A DNA stretch of 64,000 bases from Cladorrhinum sp. PSN259. Taxonomy: Eukaryota; Ascomycota; Sordariomycetes; Sordariales; Podosporaceae. Location: the NCBI GenBank assembly GCA_033725935.1, contig MU867125.1:1-64000 (forward strand), in the 5' to 3' direction. The notes under the pieces were generated by a model that searched no databases, was not told the DNA's origin, and was given only the letters and a program-made list of their open reading frames with translations. The stretch's first letter is position 1, and each line of letters starts with the position of its first letter. Position numbers and translations under genes: made by a program. Shown here piece by piece: positions 47,516-58,941 of this stretch.

Positions 47516-49333
47516 GGCACTTGTGCAGCCACCTGCAGCTTTGTTTACTTGTTTACCTACGTAGGAATTGGGAAAATGAGGGGGAAACAACAAACAAGGG
47601 CGAAACAAGATGCATGCAGTGTCTGGATAACAAGATGTCAGGTCCCGCGGATGAGTCTGCGACTCGGGTTATATTCTGTTTCGGCCGCGGTTGGGCTCTC
47701 GCTCTCGATTCGACGACATTGGGTAGGTAAGGACGGGAGCCATGCAGGAGAAGTAGAGAGATGCAGCAGAGAGCGGGAGGAGATGTTCTGGCCTCGACGA
47801 AGTCGTCGGCATTATCGACCTGCGTGGTTCCAATGGCCAGGGGTAGGCTAGCTCGACGCGCTAATTCTCTTCTCCCACACGCTGTCAGGTGAGCACGGCC
47901 TGCAGGGACTTACAAGCTCTGCACTCGTTTGGCCAATTTCTCTTTTCGCTCGTCTCTGCAGCTTCCTACAGGCCGCCCCATTCTCACCAGGATTGACTAA
48001 TACCATCACGTCGACGAGGAACCGTTGCGACTCTGCCCGCCTCCCCGATGCAATGCACGCTACCCCATGTCTACCCAACGTCCCCTTAACGTCTCCTGAA
48101 CGCCTGATGATGATGAGCACACCGTCCTTGTCTGCATTGCATTCTAGACAACGAACAATTCACATGAAATGGCTGGTCTCTCGCTACACCTCGGTCCAAT
48201 CACGGCACGAGCGCAAACAATCTGGTGTGTGTTAAGTAGCATCCATATCCACACCCATCCCACTATTGAAGGACGGGATGTCCATGCCTCCATACCTTAC
48301 GGTTCATGTCCTTATCGGACGACGAGTTCCAACGGTTCACCTCAACCGCGGAGTGCTACTTTAGGAATTACACTCTAAAGGTGGGTTACACGGCAGGCTG
48401 CGCGGGATGGACGGTCTTGCTGCTGTGCTCGTTGCGATCGTTGATATTTCGTGTGATATGGGGATCCGGATAGATGTCCCAGATGCCCACTTACACCGAA
48501 CTAGCGCCGTCAACTGCCGTTATATCATGTACAACTTTGTAAATTTACCGGACCGTCTACGATTTGGCAACTGCTCATGCCATCCTTTGTTAGGTCGCTT
48601 GGAGGTATATTCTTTGTTCCTCAAGAGTGTGTGGAGAAAGCAAGATATATTTGGTGAGTTTTGTCGGGTAATGCACCGTCTTTTTCTGATCTCCCCAATC
48701 CTATACTATGATATGTAACTTCCGAATCACGGAGGGAACATCCCACACTTTCTTCTTGACGTTGGATGGGATCTGGGATCGGTAGCCAACGGGGAATCCC
48801 GGTCTTAGCGCTCTTAAGCGCAACCGCCGTGTGCCCCGCGTTGATGATAAGATAAAGCTTCTTGACCAACCAGGTGTTCAATACGCATCAAGCCAGCATC
48901 TACCACCCTCCCTCAGGAAGAAGGGCGTGTAGAGAAATGCGAGCTTCCATTACCTGTGGACGAGAGCCTCACATATACACGTTACTCAGGTCATTGATCA
49001 AGTTGTTCCCTTCTGATCGGGTCAGAAATTCCATTCGGTAATATCCCAGGGGCTATAGGTCTTCACTCTGAGGTCCCAGGTGTTTGATAGAGGCTACAGA
49101 GTTCTCCATCATATTCCCTTCCCCACCACAATATTTTTTTCCCCAAGCACGTACGTAGAAATAATGAAAGAAATCCAGTTCGCTCTCTCTCCAAACCCAG
49201 TCAGACCTCTTCCTAAAGGTTAAACATTCCCTTGGTAGAACTTGAATCCCAACCTATGACACTCTTTTCCCCTTCCATGCTTAATCATCCCCGCCCCGTA
49301 ATCATGGCTCGAATCAAATAAGAAAAAAGACTA
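47516..49333. other. Intergenic region, no gene seen
   Basis: 1.8 kb upstream of the Ecm11-domain gene and downstream of the Aim7 gene. Frames of up to about 130 codons at 47453-47851 and 48407-48718 have no recognisable motif. No RNA gene seen. Confidence 0.45.
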
Positions 49334-50233
49334 CTACGCCGCACCCAACTTCTCCGGCAATTCTTCCAAATCTTCGGGCGTCTCCAGGTCCAAAATCTTG
49401 GTCACCTCGCTCGTGTTGCGGAAGAGCTCCTTGGCGCCAGCGTAGAGCATGCGAAGCTCGCTGTTGCAGGTTGTGGGGAGGTAGTAGAGGAGGACGTAGG
49501 GGACTGAGAGGCGGCCGGAAGGCTTTTGGTTTTAGGGGAGTAGTAATCAGTATATAGGGGTATTTAAGTGTATGGTTTGGTTTTTGTGTGTTGTGTTTCA
49601 CTTATGAGAGTCGTGGAGGAGGAAAGCATATTTCAATGTAAAATGGTAGGTAGGTGTGTGCATATATTGCATGACGAACAAATATGGGTATGAGTGGAAA
49701 TGGGAGGGAGGGATATTAAAGGGGCAGTGAAAACAAGTAGTCGAGGAGATGTAACTAAGTGATAAAAGAGGAGTGGGATATACAACATACCAAAGTCATT
49801 GGATAACTTAACAAGACAAAACGGGGAGAGTGATCAGGCAGGTCCTCTGCGATCTCGTCGAGGGAGGTGTAGACTGTCTTCTCGTCGTCTTGACGGATTT
49901 CTTTGGTGGCTTTGTCTATGAGGTCTAGTAAAAATAAAGAGTGAGTGATGAGAAGGATGAATAATTAAGGGGCGATGTGATAAAAGAAAACATACAAATC
50001 ACTGCCTGAGGATCACTTGCGCGGGAGGTGCCGAGACGGAACTTGCGCAGGTGTTGCTTTGTCTCTTCTGAGAATGTGTAGAGGCGGGATTCTGAAGCCT
50101 GATGGTTTTGAAAGATATAGATGTTAGAAGAGAGGGTCGAGATAATCAGGGGAGGTGATGATGACAGAGGGGAGTGGGTGATCCATGGAGGTAATCCATG
50201 GAGGTGATAAGAGAGGGGCAAGCTGCCTACCAT
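49334..50233 (-). CDS. aim7: GMF/Aim7-family ADF-homology protein (Arp2/3 debranching factor)
   Basis: Four exons: 50233-50231 (only the ATG), 50098-49996, 49924-49791, 49522-49334, giving 142 aa, the normal size for glia maturation factor. The deduced protein runs M-ASESRLYTFSEETKQHLRKF, RASDPQAVIYLIDKATKEIR, DLPDHSPRFVLLSYPMTL, PSGRLSVPYVLLYYLP and ends LEELPEKLGAA, all typical of GMF. GMF binds the Arp2/3 complex and removes branched actin filaments; yeast Aim7/Gmf1 acts at cortical actin patches. The second codon follows a CAG acceptor directly, so the initiator codon is alone in its exon. The last intron uses an AAG acceptor, chosen because it restores the conserved TLPSGRLSVPYV; this is the least certain join. 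Confidence 0.9.
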
Positions 50234-50688
50234 GATGGAGGTTGTGATTTGAGGTCAGTTTGAGTGAATAGGTGAAATTGATGGTAGAATAGTCTCAACG
50301 GTTTCCGAGATCTGCTCTGTAGGGAGTTGGTGTTCAAGTGGAGTGCCACATATGTGGAGGGGCTGAAGCTAGGTGTTGAGTTGAGTTGTTGTCGACAGCG
50401 GAGCCCCGCATTGCACTCAGCCCAGTGGAGTGGGGGGCCAGGCACCTCACACATGGACATTGTCGCAAGTCATCAAGGTTCGTCCAATTCATGCAGCCAA
50501 CAGCCATGAGTTTGCATACCGTGTTTGACTTTCTTTCATCTGGACGTTTTATGAAACATTATCATTCATGGCGTTTTGGTGATTTTCTATTACTTTCAAG
50601 CCCGTTCGTATTTCTAGCTGTAATCTGGAGACTTCGCCATCAATCCATCACCAACTCCTCTTCCTCCTCCTCATCGTCATCATTCAGC
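50234..50688. other. Divergent promoter region between Aim7 and the molybdopterin-binding-domain gene
   Basis: 455 bp holding the upstream regions of both divergently transcribed genes. No additional gene seen. Confidence 0.55.
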
Positions 50689-51991
50689 ATGTTTGGACGA
50701 CTCCATCAAATAGCAAGGCATCTCACCAGGCCAGGAGGCGGGCATTTGTCTGCGGCTGCATTCCATAAATCTAGCAAGATCCACACCGCAGCATGTCTGA
50801 TTATTGGCGATGAAGTTCTTGGTGGAAAGGTATGTGATGACGTCTACGATGGACGTATCTCTTGTGTTAGGCAAAAACTTGAGACTGACTGCTATGATAG
50901 ACTCAAGATGTAAGCACATGGTATTAGAGGCTAAGTGTCCAGCATTAACAGGTCATTGATCATAGACAAACTCTCACTACGTTGCGAAATGGTGCTTTGG
51001 TCTGGGCATTTCCCTCAAAAAGATTGAGGTCATCGAAGATGATGAAACTGCCATTGTCGAGGCAGTGCGTCGGTTCAGCAATAATTACGACTTCGTGGTA
51101 ACTAGGTGCATATCTCTCTCTCCTTTTCACCAACTCGCTCAGGTAAACTGACACGTTACAGCGGCGGCATCGGCCCAACGTATGAACCTCCATCATCATG
51201 CAACGCTTTATGATACTCACCTTTTTCCCAGACACGACGACATAACCTACTCATCAATCGCCAAAGCATTCAACCTGCCTCTTAAAGTCCACCCCAAAGC
51301 CTTCGAGCTCATGAAAAAACTATCCAGAGACAAGGACTTCAACTGGGACGTTGAGTCACCAGCACTCAAAGCCAAAATGCGCATGGTAGAACTCCCCACC
51401 AACCCCAAAAGACCTCTAGAAGACCAATTCCTCTTCCCATGCGACGATCTATGGGTGCCAGTGGCAGTGGTCAATGAAAATGTACATATTTTACCTGGAG
51501 TTCCAAAACTGTGTACGTCTTCTCCCCCATATCAAGCTGTCACACTTCTAGCGTCAACTCCCGCTCTGGGACGTTGGTTAAGAGCTAACCATGACCGTCC
51601 GATATATAGTTCAAAAGCTTCTAGATGGCCTGACACCAATCATTCGGCCTCGACTAGGCGATCCAAACGGCGAAGGCACCTTCAGAGTTGCCATAAAGAC
51701 TCCGTTGCCCGAGAGCACGGTGGCGGGATACTTGACTGATCTGGCCAACAGAGTAGAGCCCAAAGGCGTCAAGGTCGGGAGTTACCCCCACTGGGGAAAG
51801 AAATGGAACACGGTAACGTTGGTTGGGAAGTGAGTAGTGGTCACCCTCAATGTCCAGGTCGTGATGCTGATAGTTACTGCAGAGATAAGGCATTCCTCGA
51901 CAGTATCACCCCCGAGGTGATAGAGAATGTCCAAGGACATCTCGTTAAGCCCGATGAAGTTGAGAGCGAAGGCGAGGCGGCTGACAAGTAA
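50689..51991 (+). CDS. Molybdopterin-binding (MoCF/CinA-like) domain protein
   Basis: Six exons: 50689-50829, 50966-51105, 51162-51179, 51232-51512, 51610-51829, 51883-51991, giving 302 aa. The core is a MoaB/Mog-type domain: TAACLIIGDEVLGGKTNSHY, LGISLKKIEVIEDDETAI, FVVTSGGIGPTHDDITYSSI and NVHILPGVPKLFQ. This resembles CinA N-terminal domains and the N-terminal domain of animal FAD synthase FLAD1. No FAD-synthase (PAPS reductase-like) domain follows, so it is a stand-alone form. In related proteins the domain binds or hydrolyses nucleotide-like ligands; the reaction here is unknown. The N-terminus (MFGRLHQIARHLTRPGGGH) is basic and could be a mitochondrial presequence (inference). The 18-nt third exon encodes the heart of the GGIGPT ligand-binding motif. 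All introns are GT..AG. Confidence 0.88.
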
Positions 51992-52187
51992 AGGCATATG
52001 TACACTATCATTGTACACTACCTCAACTGTCTTGGGCATTATTTAGCCCAATGGCATTTGCTGACACAGGCCAGTCTGGAGTGCTTAAAATATAATGCCT
52101 CTTTGGTATCAGAGCCCTCCTCCAACAACCTTCCAACGGGGCCTACTGAAAAACGGCTTTTCTTGCTCCCAAAAAATTGTAGCAAAA

Positions 52188-52308
52188 ACATACAACACCA
52201 GGGATTCCTCAGTGGTCACCCACCTGGGTACTAGGCTGGCCCCTACTCAAGCTTATCTAGGGCAGAGCGGACGGGATGCCGAGTTTTCTTGGAGGTATGG
52301 TCGTATGT
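52188..52308 (-). rRNA. 5S ribosomal RNA (dispersed copy)
   Basis: On the minus strand the 121-nt element begins ACATACGACCATACC and ends GAATCCCTGGTGTTGTATGT; the two ends pair to form helix I. Internally, the conserved fungal 5S blocks ATCCCGTCCGCTCT, TAGATAAGC and GGTGGGTGACCAC are present. Complementary arms CCAAG and CTTG keep a helix despite differing from the sequence I remember for Neurospora. A run of five T (52188-52184 on the minus strand) directly follows and fits an RNA polymerase III terminator. Pezizomycotina carry scattered single 5S genes, which this matches. No TATA-like sequence is seen about 26-29 bp upstream, the position important in Neurospora, so the copy could be weak or a recent pseudogene. 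It lies about 200 bp past the molybdopterin-binding-domain gene, convergent with it. Confidence 0.88.
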
Positions 52309-52731
52309 AAGAGTCAATGCTCTAGTTTGAACTTGAAACCCACCCAAACTCCCCTCCTACTTCATATTCTTTTATGCGCCATACTCAACCTGTCCCTGGG
52401 GTCTATCCTCCTCCAGACAATGGGCCATAAAGTTAGTCCCTTGGTCTCCAGGCTCCTTTGGCGGCTGAGCAAACGAGCCATAGTAGGTGAGCTACTAAAT
52501 TTTCCCAACAAACGTCAGTATACCACAGTCATCACCCAATTCCATATTTTTTTATTTTTTTTATTTTGGAGTTGATTTCCGCCAGGGCCTGCATTCTCTT
52601 CTGGAAAGCCCAACAGTATGGAAGTCTTTTGTCCATGGACAGCCCGTGGCGGTTTGTCTCGGGTCTGTTTTCTCTCCCTATTTGACACTTTCTTATACTT
52701 CTTTCACTTATTTATTTCGCTTGTTTAGTAC

Positions 52732-52857
52732 CTGTTAATCCATTCCTTACTCCTTTCTACGCATGTTGAGCTTCTATCAATGTATTCCCGACTCCTTTTT
52801 ACGCCCGTTTGGTTTCTGTTAATGTATTTCTGACTTCTTTTTACGTATGCTGGATAT
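52732..52857. repeat. 42-bp tandem repeat, three copies (a fourth degenerate copy upstream)
   Basis: Units start at 52732, 52774 and 52816 with an exact 42-bp period. Each contains CTGTTAATGTATT-like sequence, ACTCCTTTTTACG and a TGTTGG-like end. Many differences between copies are C/T changes. The sequence from about 52690 to 52731 looks like a more diverged fourth unit. It lies about 420 bp beyond the 5S gene in T-rich DNA. Confidence 0.75.
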
Positions 52858-53218
52858 CCCGACCTGTATAGGTAAATACCCTTTATTACGTATATACCCA
52901 TCTTCCAACCCTGCGATTTTCTGAATAAACCTTACGGTTTTAATTTTTTTAATTTTTTTTAATTGGCTTCCACAACTTATTTCTGTCCTTGGTTTATGGG
53001 GGCATATACTGAGCTAATAAACGTTCAAGTATTGGATTGTATATCCTGGCATTGCCTTTTTTATTTTACGACCTTTGATATTTTCCGGGAAAAAATGAAG
53101 GAAGCTTTCCTTTGTTATCTTTCTCCCTCCAAGGGTGTACGAGATCGTTCGTCCCTTACGTCTGCGTGTGGGGGTGTGGTGGATGGATGATTTGTTTTCC
53201 GAACTTCTACGTCCGCAG

Positions 53219-53268
53219 AGGCAGGCAGGCAGGCAGGCCACATTCTCTGTCTCTCTCTCTCTCTCTCT
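53219..53268. repeat. (GGCA)n and (CT)n microsatellites
   Basis: About five GGCA units (53219-53238) followed closely by a CT dinucleotide run (about 53247-53268). Intergenic. Confidence 0.85.
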
Positions 53269-56200
53269 GTCTCTCATTTCTCTCTCATGTCTCTCTTTTC
53301 TCAAAGGGAGCATGGACATGGGCATGTGTATCACCCACCCCATTCGGCTTCGTAAAAGTTTGTTTTTGCCTTGCTGCGGTTTTGACGACGGTGAAAGTGG
53401 AATGGATGGCTCCTTCCTTCCTTACTGTCATTGTTCTCCGTTATAGGATCAATGACAAGATGAGAAGAGAAACTTCCTTTTTTTTGCTCTCACATCGTGG
53501 GGTGATGTGATTTGACAGCGTAGATAGGACAAGAGGACGGAAACAATTAGGATTATTAGTGTAGCACCCGGACCGGACTAAGTGGAGATGAAAGGAACGG
53601 ACGGAACTTCCGGAATGTGTGCGTGTGTTTTCTAGAAAAATTCGAGAAGGATTAAAATGATGAATGAAAAAGGGGGAATGGGGCGTTCATAGTGCACAGT
53701 GATAGACCCTAGATGGGATGAAATTGCGCAACCTTGACGGGGATGACTTTTTTTCAATGGTTTGCGTTCAGGGGGGGTTTATCTTTTCCATCTTGACGGC
53801 TAAATATTTTCTTTTTCGACAAGGTCTTGACCGTTCTGTTTTATGGCGTGCTTGAAACTGATGATTGTGATGATTAGTGCTGCAGGAATCAATAAATGTT
53901 TCTTTTTTGTCAAAGGGGAAATTGGCTAGGAAAATGGCTTCTTTGAACCGGTGTTTGAGGTGACATGAGCAAAGCAGAAGAGAAAAGTCTTGGCCTTTTG
54001 GCCAGAGCTTCTCTTTCGATTGCATGGAACAACCCCACAGCTCTTATCTCGGTAGCGGGGGAGCTTGGGCCATCTTCAATTATCGAAGTGGGGAGGACAT
54101 CATCTTCATGATGTACTTTCCTTCTCTGGAACTGCTTTCCTAAAACCCCAATCGGCGACGTTAAAGTAGGATTCTAGGATTCTGTTCAAATTGATGCAAT
54201 TCCCAAGTTTCCTGGGATGCTGCAGAGGCCTGTTCGGCTGGCACCGAACAAACGAAACTGGTTTGCAAAGAAACCTTCCGAAAAGAGTGATTATAAAAAT
54301 GTGGGGAAGTCCTACCTTGAGAGCTCGCCTGAGAGAAACGCTGCCACTTCCCGCCCCTTGTCCCTGTTCTCCCGTCCATCGACCATTTCAAAAGACAGAC
54401 TTCCAAGCTTCTTTCCGCGGGCCGCAATTTGATGAATTACCCCGTGTCTTTGACAAGAGCAAAAAATCCAGTCTTTTTTGTAATGTTCGGCACACAAAGT
54501 GCAGCTACGGCACAGTTTGGTCTCGGTGTTCGAAGGCCCGATTTGGTGATTGACATGATTGGCACACTCCACAGGATTGGGAACCATCGATAATCGCTGC
54601 CGCTGATCTCAGCCTCTCTCGGTGTCTTGTGTGCCCTTCCAGGTTGTTAACCGCATACATTACCGAACAAAAACACACTGAGCCTGCGGCCAGAATGGTC
54701 CCTGAAGATCTAGTACGACTCCAGGCGGGGGACTTGGTTAGACGAGAAGGAACTCATCACTTGCATATTCTGCCAGAACCAGAAAAGACCCGGCTCGGAT
54801 TTCCCAACAGGGCCAGGGAAAAGTCGAGACGGTCCATATGTCTGAGACCATGTGGCGGAAGACTCAAGTCTGACGGCCGGAAGAAACCTGGTTTTAGTGC
54901 AACTGTTTCTAGACTTTACGGCACAGGTTGCTGTGACGAGGGAAACTGAGGACCGCTCGACACGGTACCACAGTGCGCACATCGATGGGCGGGGGGCGTA
55001 TTTCTGGCACAACGTTTGAACCTGTTTGGACGGTTGGAACAGTCGTGTTGCAACCCACCACACATGCCGTTGCCGTTGCTGCATGCTGCTGGCATGGCCG
55101 CCACCGATGCGTAAGGGTATGATTGAAATAGAGATGTTGTAAAAAGGCGGATGCGGCGTCTTCTTTGTTCCAGGTTGCATGTAGAATGGAGCTGACGGGC
55201 AGCACGTCTGACATCGCTTTATTCCATCTAAACCTGGGAGAGGTTATCAAGAAGGCTCCCAGCCCTATCGATCCGCATTTTATTGGAGCTGAACCTTTCC
55301 CATACTTTATGTTAGCGACAAAAGAGATGGTCTGCGGCGTTTGCCTTTTCCCCACGCAGATTCCCGCTACTGCTTTGCTTGCATTGAGAGGCTCGGATTT
55401 GGACTGGACCGCTGATGCGCCAAGCCTTCTTGGTTCCAGGACCGCAAACCTGAGCGCCTTGCTCTGTGTCTGAGAATTTGCGGTTATCGACATCGATGGA
55501 TGCACGGTGCGACCACCTCAGCCCCCTGGTGAAGAAAGGAAGATATCGTAAGATGCAGGGCACCACCGCCGGTAGGTATGATTGCGACGGCGGTCAAGGA
55601 AGTTGCTTGTTTGTTGAGATGATTACTATAGTAGAATTCCACTTCCACCCACCCTCGTCCAGGGACCGGGACAACCTCTACAAGTATACTATTTACCGCC
55701 GATGCGGGGACAGGATGGCGTCAACGTTTGTTCTTGAGCTTTAACTTCCAGGTTGAGCATGCACACAGAGAGGAACACAACAAGAACCATTTATATCGCT
55801 CGCCCGTCACAGTGTGAAGAAAAGCAGGCATTGGATGCACTGAATGGTTCAATTTGGGATGTCCCCAAAGAGGACAAGGCGGATTGATGGTGGGCAGAAG
55901 TACCCTTGTACCTCACATAATAAAACGCCAATCAGCGTGCCAGAAAGGGGGCGGTCCCTCCCCAGCTCTCTTGCCCCCGGAGAAGGCACACGGACCCTTC
56001 CTCTGCTCTTTGCCTTCTTCCTCCAGCTATCTCTTGTTCTTTTTCCCCATCACTGTGCACTGCTCCGCACTTCTCTTCTTCTTGTCATTCATCAATCAAC
56101 TGGATTGGCTTTTCCAGGTTGCTGTTTGGCATCACGTTTTCGTCTGATAACCGCCCGTTCGGCCACGCGTAGCAGGGTATTAGCGTATCAGCGAGCGGCC

Positions 56201-56639
56201 TGCTGCTTTGCTTGGATTGGAAAAGCACCTAAAAAAGGGCCCCGGCCAAAGAAAAAGCCTCCCGCTCCCTCGCCTTTCTCTCCTGGAGCCAAAGAGAAAT
56301 TCAAATTCGACTGCCGATCCCCACCCAATTCCCAGGGGCTTGTTCTAATTCACTACAGCGACTGGAAAGCAGCAGACTTCCAAACTCGCAGAGTAACGAA
56401 CCCGTTCCCGGACGACTCCCTTTCTACTCAATCCACACACCACCACTGGGATCCCCTTCCAAGCGAAAACAACCGCGAACCAACCTACATCGACCGAAAA
56501 AAAGGGTCCCGGTAATTTCGTCGTACTCGTCCTGAGACCTTCCTTGCACTTGGGGAATATCGCAGCTCTTTAATCACGACCGACCGCATCGCGTGATTCA
56601 AGACCTTTCCTCCGCGTCGTTCTTTTCACATCGTCCGCA

Positions 56640-57569
56640 ATGGCGTCCAAGGTCCGTATATCCCTTCCGACCGATGAATCGATGAACGCAATTGAAATGA
56701 ATCGCTTGCATCGCCCTTCATTTCTCCTTTGTCCGTCGATGGCGGAATGGCTTTTGCTGACTTATGCTGGTGTCGCTGCAGTTCACAAGAGAATACAAGC
56801 TGGTGGTTGTCGGCGGTGGTGGCGTCGGCAAGTCCTGCCTTACAATCCAGCTCATCCAGTCGCATTTCGTCGATGAATATGATCCGACTATTGAGGGTGC
56901 GCACTCACCCCCTATTCCAAGTCAACGCGTCATCGCAACGACCGACTGACACTCTTTTGTCTGTTTAGATTCGTACCGCAAGCAGTGCATCGTCGACGAG
57001 GAGGTCGCGCTTCTCGATGTATTGGATACCGCCGGTCAGGAGGAGTACTCTGCGATGAGAGAGCAGTACATGCGCACCGGCGAGGGTTTCCTTCTCGTCT
57101 ACTCGATCACGTCGCGCGAGAGCTTCGAGGAAATCCGCACTTTCCAGCAGCAGATCCTCAGAGTCAAGGACAAGGATGTCTTCCCGATGGTAGTTGTCGG
57201 CAACAAGGTCGATTTGGCCAACGAGCGCAAGGTGTCCCAGGAGGGTAAGTCGATTCAAGCTACTTCGGGGGTCCAATTGTTCTCGACGACGAATGGAGTT
57301 TGCTAACCATTCATGTTTACACAAATACAGAGGGCGAGTCGCTTGCGCGCGAGTTCCGTTGCAAGTTCCTTGAGACTTCAGCCAAGACCAACACCAATGT
57401 CGAGCAAGCTTTCTACGAGGTCGTCCGGGCGATCAGACGGTACAACCGCGAGATGCAAGGCGGTCCTACCTCAGGCAGCGGTCTCTCCCACAACAGCCAA
57501 GGGATGGGCAAGATAGATGTTGGTGAGGATGAGGCAGGAGGTGGCTGCTGCAAGTGTGTCCTCATGTAA
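56640..57569 (+). CDS. ras-1: Ras GTPase (Ras-1 type)
   Basis: Four exons: 56640-56651, 56782-56896, 56969-57244, 57331-57569, giving 213 aa, the length I recall for Neurospora RAS-1. The first exon encodes only MASK and ends at a weak donor (GTCCGT). Motifs are the P-loop G15-GGGVGKS (Gly17/Gly18 correspond to human codons 12/13), effector loop YDPTIEDSYRKQ, DTAGQEEYSAM (Gln66 equals human Gln61), NKVD and ETSAK. The C-terminus GGGCCKCVLM has the CaaX box Cys210 for farnesylation and nearby Cys207/208 as likely palmitoylation sites. It should act at the plasma membrane upstream of adenylyl cyclase and MAPK signalling; in Neurospora ras-1 also affects the conidiation rhythm. No activating or inactivating residue change is seen. 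A pyrimidine-rich stretch lies upstream. Confidence 0.96.
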
Positions 57570-58424
57570 TTTTTCTGAAGGGGGAAATGTAGTAGGAGCG
57601 CGTGTGTGTGTACGCGCGAGTGGGTGTGTGGGAGATAATGCCGTTATCTCTTGCTGTCTACATTGAGATTATAATACGGCACCTTTATTAATGCAGTTGA
57701 TGAGCGACTTTGAGGCAACAAAGTCTTCCTCTTTTTATGGAAAATGAAAGCTTTGAGGCAGGCGGGAACGATACCAAAAATCAAAATAGTAATGCGGACT
57801 GCGAATTAGATTGTTCTGCCTCTAGGCGCACTGCAACAACACTACAGCACACAATACTGCGGCAACTGCGGCATCGACACACCAAAAAGACAGCATGGCA
57901 TGTCAACGGGGGGTTTTTGAGAAAAAGGATCGGGATGGAAGGGATAGTTCAAGTCACTATGATTGGCGTTTTATATATCAAGCGGAAGAGAAGAAAGGGA
58001 AGGGAGGAGAAGGAAGGAAGGATGGGGGGAAGGGGAAGGGGAAGGGGGGAATATCATGACTGGCTTTTTGCTTTCATTTGTGTCCATTTTTTTTAACATT
58101 TTTTTTAGGGTTCTTGTTCAAGTTACTTTCAAATCACTGAAGCCCACCTTGCGGTTGTTTTTTTCTTTCTGTTTACTTTTTCTATCTTTTTTTTTTTCCT
58201 ATCTTTTTTTTTCCCTCCTCAATTTTTTTTTTTTTTTCTATTTGGGGAGTTTCTTCTACTTACTTCTTTTTTTATATTTATATATTTGAATCTATTTTTT
58301 ATGATAAAGTGTGTGTTTCTGATGGTTTGTTGTGGTTTTGTGGGAGGGAAGTGTATATACATGTACATACATCACTGTTGGGGAGGAAAGTTTGTTGATA
58401 TTTTTTCCTAGAAGAAACAGAAAG

Positions 58425-58458
<34 letters not shown>

Positions 58459-58459
58459 A
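58425..58459. repeat. (AT)n(TG)n compound microsatellite
   Basis: AT units (58425-58436) pass directly into about twelve TG units (58436-58459). Confidence 0.9.
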
Positions 58460-58901
58460 TACTTGGTAGGTTGTTTAGGTTGAATTACTAAAGGGTTTGG
58501 GTTATTTGTTTGAATGAAGGGGCTTGTTAGGTTTTGTTGATTGAGACTTGTGGGCTGGGTTTGGGTGGGAGGTTATTGTGAATTGTGAAAGTTCTGGTGA
58601 TTGATGTGTACAGTTTCTTTCTGACTAAGGACGGGTAGAGAGAGTTGGCGGTGTCACTAGAAAGTTCGGTTATTCCTTCTTTTCTGTGATACACTTATCT
58701 TGCTAGTAGACAGACAGATAAGACAGACAGGTACCTCTCTGAGACAAAGAAGGTTACTTCCTTTCTGTCTTCTCGTCAAGATTGGGGAAAGCTGTTACAC
58801 TGCAACGCATGCCCCTTATTCACGCATGGTGTGGCTGAGGCACTGTACATACACAGAGAAAAAAAAAGATCTTGTGTGACTACAGTATTGTGTTGCAATG
58901 C

Positions 58902-58941
58902 TTTTTTTTTTAAAAAAAAAAAAAAAATAATTTAAAAAAAA
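58902..58941. repeat. T10/A16 homopolymer junction
   Basis: A run of T directly followed by a long A run and a second A run, a potential hairpin. No mobile element adjoins it. Confidence 0.8.

Larger units (their letters stand above)
52309..56639. other. 4.3-kb gap upstream of ras-1, no gene seen
   Basis: Begins with T-rich DNA containing a 42-bp tandem repeat, then mixed-composition DNA with several simple repeats, then the ras-1 promoter/leader. A 223-codon plus-strand frame (55844-56515) just upstream of ras-1 has no family motif and most likely lies in promoter or leader. Frames around 54.6-55.5 kb overlap on both strands and are unsupported. Confidence 0.45.

Noticed and set aside
55844..56515. 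223-aa frame just upstream of ras-1
   Set aside because: Reads as a chance frame in promoter/leader DNA with no conserved motif; the ras-1 start is fixed by its N-terminus.
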